Source: Comamonadaceae bacterium
GTDB taxonomy: Bacteria > Pseudomonadota > Gammaproteobacteria > Burkholderiales > Burkholderiaceae_C
Length of the DNA stretch: 44,849 nucleotides
Assembly (NCBI GenBank): GCA_003599455.1
Contig: QZKF01000070.1
Span: 1 to 44,849 of the forward strand
Direction of reading: 5' to 3'
Shown here in pieces: positions 9,153 to 18,741 of this stretch. Made by a program: the position numbers and the translations under genes. A model generated the notes under the pieces. The model was not told where the DNA came from, searched no databases, and saw only the letters and a program-made list of their open reading frames with translations. Within the stretch, counting starts at the first letter, position 1. Every line of letters begins with the position of its first letter.

Positions 9153-10271
9153 CTACCTCCGCAGCACCAGCCACCCGAAGGCGCCGAGCGAAAAAACCGA
9201 ATAGATCAGTGCCGGCGAGGCCGCGGCCAGCCAGGGCTGCCACTGGTTGAGGTTGCCGATGTAGCCGAACACGTTGTTGAGCAGGAAGAAGCTGATGCCG
9301 ATCATCACGCCGCCGAACACGTAGCCGGTGATGCTGCCCGAGCGGAAGTGCAGGTAGGCGAAGGGCAGCGCGAGCACCACCATCACCAGGCAGCTCAGCG
9401 GGTAGAACACCTTGCGCCAGAACTCGATCTCGTAGCGCTGCGCGGTCTGTCCGTTGGCCTCGAGGTGGCGGATGTAGCCGAACAGGTCGGCCGTGCGCAT
9501 GCGCTCGGGCTTGAGCAGCGCCACCGACACCATCTCGGCGTTGATGCCGCTGGGCCAGCGCAGGCTCTCGAGCTCGCGGCGCTGGATGCGCGCCGAGGCC
9601 AGGCCCGCGGTGTCGAACTCGCGGCGCTGCACCTGGCGCAGCGTCCAGGAGTCGTCGTTCTCGATCTGCCCGGTCTGCGCGTGCAGGGTGGAGACCAGGA
9701 AGCCCTGGTTGTTGAACTCGAAGATGCGCACGTTGCCGAGTTCGCCCTGCGGGGACATCGAACCCACGTTGACCGAGAAGTTGCTGTAGGGCTGCTTCTC
9801 CTTGAGCCAGGCGCCGGTCTGGCCCAGACTGATGTTGCCCTGGTAGCGCGCCTTGAGCAACTGGGCGGTCTTGTCGGACAGCGGGGCCAGGTAGTCGCCG
9901 ATGGCGAAGGTGAGCGCCACGAAGACCGCGCCCAGGCCCAGCAGCATGCGCAGCGCGCGCCAGGGACCCAGGCCGCTGGTGCGCAGGATGGTGTATTCCG
10001 AACCCTGCGCCAGGCGCGCGAGCACGAAGACCGAGCCGATCAGCACCGCGATCGGCAGCAGTTCGTAAATGCGGCTGGGCATGAGCAGCGCCACATAGAG
10101 CAGCGCATGCGGCACCTCGTAGACCAGGGCCGGGTCGAGCGCCGAGGGTTTGCCCAGCGCGGGCAGTTCGTCGACGAAGTCGAAGAAGAAGAACAGCGAG
10201 AGAAAGGCCAGCAGCACGAAGACCACGGCCGCGAACACCTCGCCGTAGATGAGGCGGCGGATGGTTCTCAT
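9153..10271 (-). CDS. lptG: LPS export ABC transporter permease LptG
   Basis: 372 residues, an LptG/YjgQ permease. An N-terminal membrane block (MRTIRRLIYGEVFAAVVFVL to about residue 115, including the phenylalanine-rich FLSLFFFFDFVDELP) is followed by a periplasmic beta-jellyroll region (about 125-260) and three C-terminal membrane helices (from FYPLSCLVMVVLALPFAYL). With LptF and the ATPase LptB2 it pulls lipopolysaccharide from the inner membrane into the LptC/A bridge. The start ATG at 10271 overlaps the lptF stop by 4 bp. Confidence 0.95.
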   Translation of the reverse strand: MRTIRRLIYGEVFAAVVFVLLAFLSLFFFFDFVDELPALGKPSALDPALVYEVPHALLYVALLMPSRIYELLPIAVLIGSVFVLARLAQGSEYTILRTSGLGPWRALRMLLGLGAVFVALTFAIGDYLAPLSDKTAQLLKARYQGNISLGQTGAWLKEKQPYSNFSVNVGSMSPQGELGNVRIFEFNNQGFLVSTLHAQTGQIENDDSWTLRQVQRREFDTAGLASARIQRRELESLRWPSGINAEMVSVALLKPERMRTADLFGYIRHLEANGQTAQRYEIEFWRKVFYPLSCLVMVVLALPFAYLHFRSGSITGYVFGGVMIGISFFLLNNVFGYIGNLNQWQPWLAAASPALIYSVFSLGAFGWLVLRR

Positions 10272-11392
10272 GCCGCGGCTCCCAGCGCGCCGTGGCGCTG
10301 CGCGCGCCGGGCGCTGATCCAGCCGCGCACGCTGAGGTTGTAGTGCCGCTTGATCAGCCACAGCACGGTCAGCACGAACACCCCGCCATGCAGCGTGAGC
10401 ATGTAGCCGGCCAGGCTGAACAGGCCGCTGGCGACCCAGCTCTGGCCCAGGTTGAGCAGGTTGTAATAGAACACGAAGGCGAACAGGGTGAAGAAAAGGT
10501 TGCCACCCCGGCCCGCGCGCGGGTTGCCGGTGGTGGTGGCCAGGGCGATCAGGACGAAGTTCAGCGCGGTCAGGGCCATGCCGATGCGCCAGCCCAGCTC
10601 GCCCAGGTTGGCGCGGCTGGGGTCCTGGATCAGGGTCCAGCTGTTGCGCGCCTTGAGCGCCTGCGTGCCGCGCTGTCCGATGGCCGACGAGCCGATCTGC
10701 GTGCCGTACTCCTCGAACTCGCTCACCTTCAGGCTGCTCTGGTCGGCCGCGGCCTCCAGCCGCTGGCCGTTGTTGAGCATCAGGACCTGCTGGTCCTTGA
10801 TCCATTCGATGCGGCCCGAACGTGCCGAGGTCACGGTTTCGCTGCCATCGTTCTCGGTGCTGGAGATGAAGATGTTGCGCCCCTCGGTGCCGGAGGCCGT
10901 GTCCTTGTCGATGAAGAACACGCGCCGCCCGCTCGACGACTCCTGGAACTGGCCGGGCGCCACGCGCTCGAGGTCACCGCGGCGCTCGAAGCGGTCGCGC
11001 AGGTTGTCGGTCTGCTGGTTGGCCCAGGGCCAGACGAAGAACACCATCAGCGTGATCACCAGCAGGATCGGCCACGCGAAGCGCATCACCGGGCCGAGAA
11101 AGCCCCCGAGCGAGCGGCCGCTGGACAACCAGATGATCATCTCGCTGTCGCGGTACATGCGCGAGAGCGTGAACACGATGGCAATGAAAAGGGCGAGCGT
11201 GAGGATGGTCGGCATGCGGCCGATCACGGTGTAGCCGAGCACCAGCGCGATCTCCTCGGGGTTCACGCTGCCGCGCGAGGCCAGGCCCAGCGTGCGGATC
11301 AACAGCATGGTCAGCACGATGGTGAACAGGACCACCAGCGTGCCCCCGAAGCTGCGTGCCAGCTCTTTGCGAATGGAAGAATGGAATAACAT
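10268..11392 (-). CDS. lptF: LPS export ABC transporter permease LptF
   Basis: 374 residues from the ATG at 11392 (MLFHSSIRKELARSFGGTLV). It has N-terminal membrane helices, a periplasmic domain with the segment NIFISSTENDGSETVTSARS typical of YjgP/LptF, and C-terminal helices starting near GMALTALNFVLIALATTTG. It is first of the minus-strand block lptF-lptG-cbiX-cysB and is divergent from pepA with 25 bp between start codons. The frame upstream of 11392 overlaps pepA and is not expected to be translated. Confidence 0.95.
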   Translation of the reverse strand: MLFHSSIRKELARSFGGTLVVLFTIVLTMLLIRTLGLASRGSVNPEEIALVLGYTVIGRMPTILTLALFIAIVFTLSRMYRDSEMIIWLSSGRSLGGFLGPVMRFAWPILLVITLMVFFVWPWANQQTDNLRDRFERRGDLERVAPGQFQESSSGRRVFFIDKDTASGTEGRNIFISSTENDGSETVTSARSGRIEWIKDQQVLMLNNGQRLEAAADQSSLKVSEFEEYGTQIGSSAIGQRGTQALKARNSWTLIQDPSRANLGELGWRIGMALTALNFVLIALATTTGNPRAGRGGNLFFTLFAFVFYYNLLNLGQSWVASGLFSLAGYMLTLHGGVFVLTVLWLIKRHYNLSVRGWISARRAQRHGALGAAA

Positions 11393-11417
11393 CGATCGGC
11401 AACAGGAAAACACGATT

Positions 11418-12926
<1,509 letters not shown>

Positions 12927-12957
12927 GCCCGGTGTACAGAGCTTTCTCCCGCGTGCC

Positions 12958-13392
12958 ATGACCGAGGTCGCCTTCCATTTCAATGCGCCCGACAAGCAGG
13001 GCTATGCCTGCCGTCTGCTGCGCAAGGCCTACCTGCGGGGCGCGCGCCTGGTGGTGCTGGTGGACGAGGCGGACCGGGCCGCGCTGGACAGCGCGCTATG
13101 GACCGTGGTGGTCGGGGAGTTCCTGCCCCACAGCAACCCGGGCGACCCGCCGCACGTCCAGGCCCGCTCGCCGATCCACCTGGCCAGCGAATTGCCCGCG
13201 CAGACCGGTGCCACGGTGCTGGTCAACCTGCGCGCCGACATGCCGGAAGGCTACGACCGGTTCGCCCGCGTGATCGAGGTGGTGACCGGCGACGAGACCG
13301 ACCGCGGGCATGCGCGCGAGCGCTGGAAGCGCTACAAGGCGCAAGGCATCGAGCCCCAGCGGCACGACCTCCAGCTCACGCCCCAGGACTGA
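12958..13392 (+). CDS. holC: DNA polymerase III chi subunit
   Basis: 144 residues. It begins MTEVAFHFNAPDKQGYACRL and contains ARLVVLVDEADRAALDSALW, the HolC pattern. The chi subunit bridges the clamp loader (via psi) and single-strand-binding protein at the replication fork. It sits 31 bp downstream of pepA in the conserved pepA-holC order, so both are probably cotranscribed. The downstream 200 bp (13393-13598) carry no gene and must contain the promoter for the binding protein. Confidence 0.9.
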   Translation: MTEVAFHFNAPDKQGYACRLLRKAYLRGARLVVLVDEADRAALDSALWTVVVGEFLPHSNPGDPPHVQARSPIHLASELPAQTGATVLVNLRADMPEGYDRFARVIEVVTGDETDRGHARERWKRYKAQGIEPQRHDLQLTPQD

Positions 13393-13598
13393 GCCGCGGG
13401 CGCTTGCGCGCTCGCAATCCCTGCATGCGCTGCGCTTATGCCGCATTCAACGCGGTGATGGGCCTTGGGAAAACCCTTGATCCGCCTCGCGGACAGGGTG
13501 GAGTGCGAAATCCATCTGTTTTTTGGAGTATCTTTATGGATGTGGAGAAAAAAAAGTTCCCTCCGCATTCCAACCTCCCATCCTTTCTGAGGAAAACC

Positions 13599-14783
13599 AT
13601 GCAACTGAACATCAAACTGGCCGTCATCGCGGCGGCTGTCGCTCTTGCCGCTTGCGGCAAAAAAGAAGAGGCTGCTCCCGCTGCCGCTCCTGCCGCCGCT
13701 CCTGCACCTGCAGCCCAGGTCATCAAGATCGGTCACGTTGGTCCCACCAGTGGTGCCATTGCCCACCTCGGCAAGGACAACGAAAACGGCGCCAAGATGG
13801 CAGTTGAAGAACTCAACGCCGCTGGCCTGACGATCGGCGGCGCGCCGGTGAAGTTCGAGCTGCTGGCTGAAGACGACGCTGCCGATCCCAAGCAGGGCAC
13901 CGCTGCCGCCACCAAGCTGGTGGACGCCAAGGTCGCCGGTGTGATCGGTCACCTGAACTCGGGCACCACCATCCCCGCCTCGCAGATCTACAACGACGCC
14001 GGCATTCCCCAGATCTCGCCTTCCGCGACCAACCCCAAGTACACCCGCCAGGGCTACGCAGGCGTGTTCCGCATGGTGGCTGACGACGTGCACCTTGGTG
14101 GCACGCTGGGCAAGTACGCTGTGGAAACCCTCAAGGCCAAGACCGTGGCCGTGATCGACGACCGCACGGCCTATGGCCAGGGCGTGGCCGACGAGTTCGA
14201 AAAGGGCGTGACCGCTGCTGGCGGCAAGGTGGTGGGCCGTGAGTTCACCAACGACAAGGCCACCGACTTCAACGCCATCCTGACCACCCTGAAGGCCAAG
14301 AAGCCTGACGTGGTGTTTTTCGGCGGCATGGACGCCGTGGCCGGCCCGATGCTCAAGCAGATGAAGCAGCTCGGCATCAACGCCAAGTTCATGGGCGGCG
14401 ACGGCATCTGCTCCAGCGAGCTGCCCAAGCTGGCCGCCGACGGCATGGCCGACGACCAGGTCTACTGCGCGGAAGCCGGTGGTGTGGAAGGCGAGCAGAA
14501 GGCCGGCATGGACAAGTTCCGCGCTGACTTCAAGGCCAAGTACGGCGCCGATGTGCAGGTGTACGCTCCTTACGTCTACGACGCCGTCAAGGTCATGGCC
14601 AACGCCATGGTCACCGCCGGCTCCGCCGACCCCAAGGTCTACCTGCCGGCTCTGAAGGCCACCAACTACAAGGGCGTGACCGGCAACATCGCCTTTGACG
14701 AAAAGGGCGACATCAAGAACGGCGCCCTGACGCTCATGACCTACAAGGCCGGTGCCCGCACCACCTTGGCCGTGATCCGCTGA
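13599..14783 (+). CDS. Branched-chain amino-acid ABC transporter substrate-binding lipoprotein
   Basis: 394 residues. The N-terminus MQLNIKLAVIAAAVALAAC has a lipobox (LAAC, Cys19) followed by an Ala/Pro linker, so it is a membrane-anchored periplasmic lipoprotein. The type I periplasmic-binding fold is clear: IKIGHVGPTSGAIAHLGKDN, VIGHLNSGTTIPASQIYND, and AVIDDRTAYGQGVADEF, as in LivJ/LivK. Substrate could be branched-chain or other amino acids. TGAGGA about 6 bp upstream supports the ATG at 13599 against the long upstream open frame. No livHMGF genes follow because the transposon starts 57 bp after the stop; whether they were ever adjacent cannot be seen. Confidence 0.9.
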   Translation: MQLNIKLAVIAAAVALAACGKKEEAAPAAAPAAAPAPAAQVIKIGHVGPTSGAIAHLGKDNENGAKMAVEELNAAGLTIGGAPVKFELLAEDDAADPKQGTAAATKLVDAKVAGVIGHLNSGTTIPASQIYNDAGIPQISPSATNPKYTRQGYAGVFRMVADDVHLGGTLGKYAVETLKAKTVAVIDDRTAYGQGVADEFEKGVTAAGGKVVGREFTNDKATDFNAILTTLKAKKPDVVFFGGMDAVAGPMLKQMKQLGINAKFMGGDGICSSELPKLAADGMADDQVYCAEAGGVEGEQKAGMDKFRADFKAKYGADVQVYAPYVYDAVKVMANAMVTAGSADPKVYLPALKATNYKGVTGNIAFDEKGDIKNGALTLMTYKAGARTTLAVIR

Positions 14784-14804
14784 TCCAGCGCTCCGGTTCC
14801 TTCG

Positions 14805-14830
14805 AAAAAGCCACCCTCGGGTGGCTTTTT
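14805..14830 (+). terminator. Rho-independent terminator of the binding-protein gene
   Basis: Perfect stem AAAAAGCCACC / GGTGGCTTTTT around a CTCG loop, followed by further T. It sits 21 bp after the stop codon and ends 3 bp before the transposon target duplication, so the insertion did not disturb this transcription unit. Confidence 0.93.
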
Positions 14831-14832
14831 CT

Positions 14833-14840
14833 TTGGCTGT
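14833..14840. repeat. Left copy of the 8-bp target-site duplication
   Basis: TTGGCTGT directly abuts the left inverted repeat. The identical octamer directly follows the right inverted repeat at 37978-37985. Confidence 0.9.
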
Positions 14841-14862
14841 GGGTGTTATCAAGCTGATGGCC
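14841..14862 (+). repeat. Left terminal inverted repeat
   Basis: 22 bp beginning GGGTGTTATCAAG and ending TGATGGCC, identical to the reverse complement of 37956-37977. A second shared block, GAGTTAGC, lies at 14882-14889 (offset 42) and at offset 43 of the right end, suggesting a bipartite transposase-binding end. The 100 bp between here and the kinase stop contain no gene. Confidence 0.9.
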
Positions 14863-14962
14863 AAAGTCGTTAAAAATCAAAGAGTTAGCCGGCTTTTGGG
14901 TCAAGGCTGAACGAAATTAGACCGGACTGGCAGTCTTCGGAGGCTCTTGACGGATTGGCGAA

Positions 14963-16903
14963 CTAGAACACCGACAGGTCCACCTCGGCTTGGGCTAGTC
15001 GCCTGGCAACGTCATCAATCTTGGGCCGGAGTACAGCGGCTCGGCTTACGGCTTGTTGCCGGAATCGCTGAAGTTCTGCCGAACCACCGCTCAAACTGAC
15101 TTCGAGTGCTGCCTTGCGCATGCCAAACTTCGCACGTACCGCATTTTTGTCGGACTCGGAAACGGCGTTCGCGGAGTTAAAAGTAAATCGGCGTTCGCAG
15201 CTCGCCTTCCAGTCCAAAACTGCACGCGTCAAGCTTTCACCGAACCCGCGCACCTGCAGGACTCTTTGGCGACTGACGTCGGCAGCGGTTTCAATTCCAA
15301 ATGAACGCAGTGCAGTCTTGCGAGCGGGGCCGACGCCGGATATGTCCGCGCTATCGATGAAGCACGTATCAAGGAATTTTTGCTTCTGCCGCTGGTGTGC
15401 GGTCGAGTGCAACTGGTCCAGTTCTTGCCGCTCGGCTTGAGGCAGCGCCTGATACTCATCGCGTAGCTTGGAAAGCTCATTCCGCTTTGCCATAAAGCCC
15501 TCAGGGCCGCTCTCTCTCTGGGCTTGTTCAAGTAGCTTGTTCCACTCGACTTTGACTGCAAGCATGGCGGATTGCCGCCTTTTGGACTCGGTGGCTCGTT
15601 CGCTTGAGCCTGCACTTCCTGCCATGGCCCAGCCCACAAAACCCCCAAGAACGCCAAAGAACCATGCCTTTGGGAATCCCACCACAAAAGCGAGAGTGAA
15701 GCCCACTACAAGCAAACGGTAGAAAAAGATTGTCCCCCCTCCAGGGATGCCGGACGGCAATGCCTGCGCAGTGAGGCCGCCACTATTAATGTTGGGGGCG
15801 AACACTGGGGGTGGCGGAGGCACCGACTCAATTGCAGCCCACGCTTGGGCCAGTACGAAGCTCGAGGCCGTTCGAACGTAAGTGGCTCCGAGGTCGATGA
15901 AATAGACAGCGCCTTGTTGCTCTAACTCGCACCACGGGCACTTGGCTAGGTGGTCTGGATACAGGTGCATCGCCGATGTCCCGCAGCGCTTCAACCGGCT
16001 TCGCACCGAGTCAAGCGCGGCTACCCATTGCTGCGAGGTAGGCCGGTTGCCCGTGGCCCCGGCTTCGGTGAAAGCCCGGTGAAACATGGCCTCCATCGCG
16101 TCCGGCATGATGGACACTGGTATCGAGCGGGGAGGAGGCCCGATTCCGCGATTCTGGAAATCACGCGCGTAAGCGTACCGATAAGCCTTGATGTCCGACT
16201 CCAGGGCATCCCCCACGCCATTCCTGAGAGGCACGCCCGAATAGGGATGCCGACCGCCAAAGAGCAAGTGGAATATCAACAAGGCCAAACCAAAATTGTC
16301 GTGGTTGGCTGTGCGTGTGGTGGCGTCGAAACTCGACAAGCCTTGTAGCTCTGGTGGTGTGAAGTGCGCAACGCCGACTTCACACCGATGCAACGTTCCT
16401 CTAGCATTCACTTGGAATGAATCGCTGTCGATGAGCACGACCTTGCTATCGCTGCCCACCATAACGTTGCCCTGGTTCACGTCACCCAGAACGTGACCCC
16501 GCACATGCAACGCCTCAAATGCCGCAGCTGTGTTTCTAGCCACAAACAGCAAGAAGTCCCACGCGGCCTTTGGTCTGTCCTGCTTGCGGTGAGCAGGGCT
16601 GTAAACCATATGCACCGCTTCGCGTGCCTCCAACTTGGGCATAAGAAACCCAACGACTGGGCCTCCCCGTGCTGAATGCAGCGTCTCCAGTGGCCAAGCG
16701 ACATAGCTCAGAAGCTGCTGGTCGACAGTTGACGCCATGAAAGTGAGCTTGGCTTGCTTCTTCTCATCGAGCTGCTTGTGATACAGCTTTGCCACTTGCG
16801 CAGGAAGCGTTGGCACGTCAAAAACTGAACCCTCGCCACCCCTTCCGAGTTCTCGTCCGATTTGAAGCGGTGTCCCCCGCGCTGAAACAAGCGTTCTCGC
16901 CAT
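14963..16903 (-). CDS. yegI: YegI-like protein kinase with TM segment and helix-hairpin-helix (TerY-P triad)
   Basis: 646 residues, close to E. coli YegI. The kinase domain shows a glycine loop (ELGRGGEGSVF, about 19-28), Lys39 in VAKLYHK, the catalytic loop GDVNQGN (Asp141, Asn146) and DSD in place of DFG (159-161). Then come a Cys pair region (RCGTSAMHLYPDHLAKCPWC), hydrophobic membrane segments (FFYRLLVVGFTLAFVVGFP and FFGVLGGFVGWAMAG) and a C-terminal helix-hairpin-helix (ISGVGPARKTALRSFGIETA ... VRGFGESLTRAVLDW) that usually binds DNA or nucleic acid. The gene lies 9 bp downstream of the phosphatase gene. In the known TerY-P triad this kinase acts with the PP2C and vWA proteins; the target is not known. 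Confidence 0.85.
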   Translation of the reverse strand: MARTLVSARGTPLQIGRELGRGGEGSVFDVPTLPAQVAKLYHKQLDEKKQAKLTFMASTVDQQLLSYVAWPLETLHSARGGPVVGFLMPKLEAREAVHMVYSPAHRKQDRPKAAWDFLLFVARNTAAAFEALHVRGHVLGDVNQGNVMVGSDSKVVLIDSDSFQVNARGTLHRCEVGVAHFTPPELQGLSSFDATTRTANHDNFGLALLIFHLLFGGRHPYSGVPLRNGVGDALESDIKAYRYAYARDFQNRGIGPPPRSIPVSIMPDAMEAMFHRAFTEAGATGNRPTSQQWVAALDSVRSRLKRCGTSAMHLYPDHLAKCPWCELEQQGAVYFIDLGATYVRTASSFVLAQAWAAIESVPPPPPVFAPNINSGGLTAQALPSGIPGGGTIFFYRLLVVGFTLAFVVGFPKAWFFGVLGGFVGWAMAGSAGSSERATESKRRQSAMLAVKVEWNKLLEQAQRESGPEGFMAKRNELSKLRDEYQALPQAERQELDQLHSTAHQRQKQKFLDTCFIDSADISGVGPARKTALRSFGIETAADVSRQRVLQVRGFGESLTRAVLDWKASCERRFTFNSANAVSESDKNAVRAKFGMRKAALEVSLSGGSAELQRFRQQAVSRAAVLRPKIDDVARRLAQAEVDLSVF

Positions 16904-16912
16904 GATTTGGAA

Positions 16913-17686
16913 TCAAGGGGCGAGGACGGCCATGGCCAGCGTCTTGTCGTCGTCGGTGCGCTCGTTCACTGAAGAACTACTCAGGAATCGACGCAGCGCG
17001 CTATGCAACTCGTCCTCCTTGTCTGCAGTTGCAGTCGATAGCACGTCAAAAAACTTGGCGAAGAATGGCTCGTAGGGTTTGTTGGTTGCCATGTCGAGCA
17101 CGAGGCGCTGGAGTCCATCGCTGAAGGCCGCTACTCGCGTTGCCGGTCCCACATACGTTTTGGTCGCAAGTACGCTAATCGCGTCCTCGTCGGTCACGAA
17201 GTGGGTCATGTTGGCGTACTCGCCAGACATCGGAACGATTGCGGTTTCTAGCCCCTCGCCAACGTCCAGCACAACACCACCGTCGCCGATTTGCATAACC
17301 AGTGTTCCTGAGGGCGATGAGAGCACTCCCAGGAAGGTGCAGGCGAAATCTCGGGCAGTAAGTCCTAGAGCCTCTGCTCGGGCGTAAATCCGCTCACGGA
17401 TAGTGAGTACGCAATCCACTGCAAAGGTGTCGCTGAGCCCAAATTCTTCGAGCTTAAGCTTGCTCTCTATGAACTCTGCCGCCGCTTGAATAGCCAACTC
17501 AGCTCCTTCGCCTCCGCGAGCTGCACTGCCTGCCCCATCGGACACGAACATCGAAAGAAACTGCTGGCCACTAGCTGCCAAGTCCACCTGAGCCCAACAG
17601 CTGTCTTCGCAGCCTGTACCTGCGGTGACGTGTGAGGTGCCAATTTCCGAAGCAGCTACGACTCGCCAGCTCACACAGAAGCCCAA
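16913..17686 (-). CDS. yegK: PP2C-type Ser/Thr phosphatase (YegK-like, TerY-P triad)
   Basis: 257 residues. PP2C metal-binding motifs are visible: [16 protein letters not shown] (Asp50), [20 protein letters not shown] and TDDDKTLAM at the C-terminus. The size and the short, membrane-free form match YegK. Its start overlaps the end of the vWA gene by 16 bp, so the three genes form one coupled operon vWA-phosphatase-kinase on the minus strand. It is expected to reverse phosphorylation made by the neighbouring kinase. Confidence 0.85.
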   Translation of the reverse strand: MGFCVSWRVVAASEIGTSHVTAGTGCEDSCWAQVDLAASGQQFLSMFVSDGAGSAARGGEGAELAIQAAAEFIESKLKLEEFGLSDTFAVDCVLTIRERIYARAEALGLTARDFACTFLGVLSSPSGTLVMQIGDGGVVLDVGEGLETAIVPMSGEYANMTHFVTDEDAISVLATKTYVGPATRVAAFSDGLQRLVLDMATNKPYEPFFAKFFDVLSTATADKEDELHSALRRFLSSSSVNERTDDDKTLAMAVLAP

Positions 17687-18330
17687 CCCGTTGGCGCTGC
17701 GAGAGGCACCTCCGTGCCCGGTGTGGACCTCGACACCGAGCGCAATGAGCTGGATAGCCAGCTAAACAGCTCACGGAACTTGAGGCCTTCCAGTGAAAGT
17801 GGTTCGCGAACGCTGATTTGCTGCAGAACGTCCATGCGTGCACCCTTCACCCCTATGGCAAAGAAGGCAAACTGCTTTGAGGCTTCTCCCTCACGCACGG
17901 CATCGGCCGCCGCTTGCCACGCGTCTGTTGGACCACCATCGGTGATGAGGAATACCCATGGGCGGTAGTACGAAATCCCATTGGACTTGTAGTCGTTCTT
18001 ACGGTCCCGCACCAAATCAAGCCCCTGCAGAATGGCTCCGCCCATGGGCGTATCGCCCTGAGCTAGAAGTGTGGGAGCAAAGAAGGTCGAAGCACCGGTA
18101 AAGGGCATTTCCACCTTAGTCGGTCCGAAGGTCACGATTGCAACTTCGACCCGCTTCATCGCAAGAGCGTCCGTGGCAAGCTCGTCCCTGAATGTTTGCA
18201 GACCCGCGTTCAATTCGGCCAAAGGCTTGCCGTTCATGGAGACAGATACGTCCAGGAGCAGGACGCAGGGGCATCTCGGCTCAGGGTTGCTGACGAAATC
18301 ATTGGTCTCAAAGGAAATTTGGTCGCTCAC
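17671..18330 (-). CDS. yegL: vWA-domain protein, TerY/YegL-like (TerY-P triad)
   Basis: 219 residues from a GTG at 18330, giving [20 protein letters not shown], which parallels the start of YegL, and the same length. The MIDAS metal site is DVSVS (27-31) with later Thr and Asp in GGPTDAW. The frame is open to 18462, but the upstream residues show no similarity and GGGGA 8 bp before the GTG supports the shorter form. vWA proteins of this group are thought to be scaffolds bound by metal ions in tellurite/stress-type phosphorylation systems. First gene of the triad operon. Confidence 0.85.
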   Translation of the reverse strand: MSDQISFETNDFVSNPEPRCPCVLLLDVSVSMNGKPLAELNAGLQTFRDELATDALAMKRVEVAIVTFGPTKVEMPFTGASTFFAPTLLAQGDTPMGGAILQGLDLVRDRKNDYKSNGISYYRPWVFLITDGGPTDAWQAAADAVREGEASKQFAFFAIGVKGARMDVLQQISVREPLSLEGLKFRELFSWLSSSLRSVSRSTPGTEVPLAAPTGWASV

Positions 18331-18741
18331 GAGGTCCCCTAGGTTGTCGTTACAGTGTATGAAAGTGTATCGGGGCCAGCGCCGGGCCGCGAGTTTAGGT
18401 GTAGCGACGTGGAGCGGACGTACGGAGGGGCCGGGAGAGCAACCGGCCTTATTTCGAAGCACTCACGCTTGTGGAGGCTGCTCGGGTCCGAGTGAGTGTG
18501 CGCCGTTTGGCGCACTCAGCGGGCTTGCCGCAGACATGTGGTGCATAGGGTTGGAAAACATGCTCACGTTGTATCCGCGAATCTGAGCATTCTCATAATC
18601 GTTGATACAACGTGATGTTTCCACACTGCCCCGCCTTGACCTCTTCCTCAGCCGTCGCCCTACACAGGGTTTAAGCCAACGGGTCGACTTTGTGAGACTT
18701 GTTGCAAAGCCAAATACTTAGGGCGTGTGCGACGCACTTAG
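18331..18741. promoter_or_regulatory. Intergenic region with a 12-bp perfect inverted repeat
   Basis: 411 bp upstream of the triad operon. Perfect arms TCACGTTGTATC (18564-18575) and GATACAACGTGA (18604-18615) with a 28-bp spacer form a long dyad. Another hairpin, TGCGCC-GTTT-GGCGCA, lies near 18500. TACACT occurs twice, 10 bp apart, just upstream of the GTG of the vWA gene (minus strand) and could be -10 sequences. No gene is visible in this stretch. Confidence 0.5.

Noticed and set aside
18488..18520. Rho-independent terminator near the triad promoter
   Set aside because: The hairpin TGCGCC-GTTT-GGCGCA has no T run on either strand.
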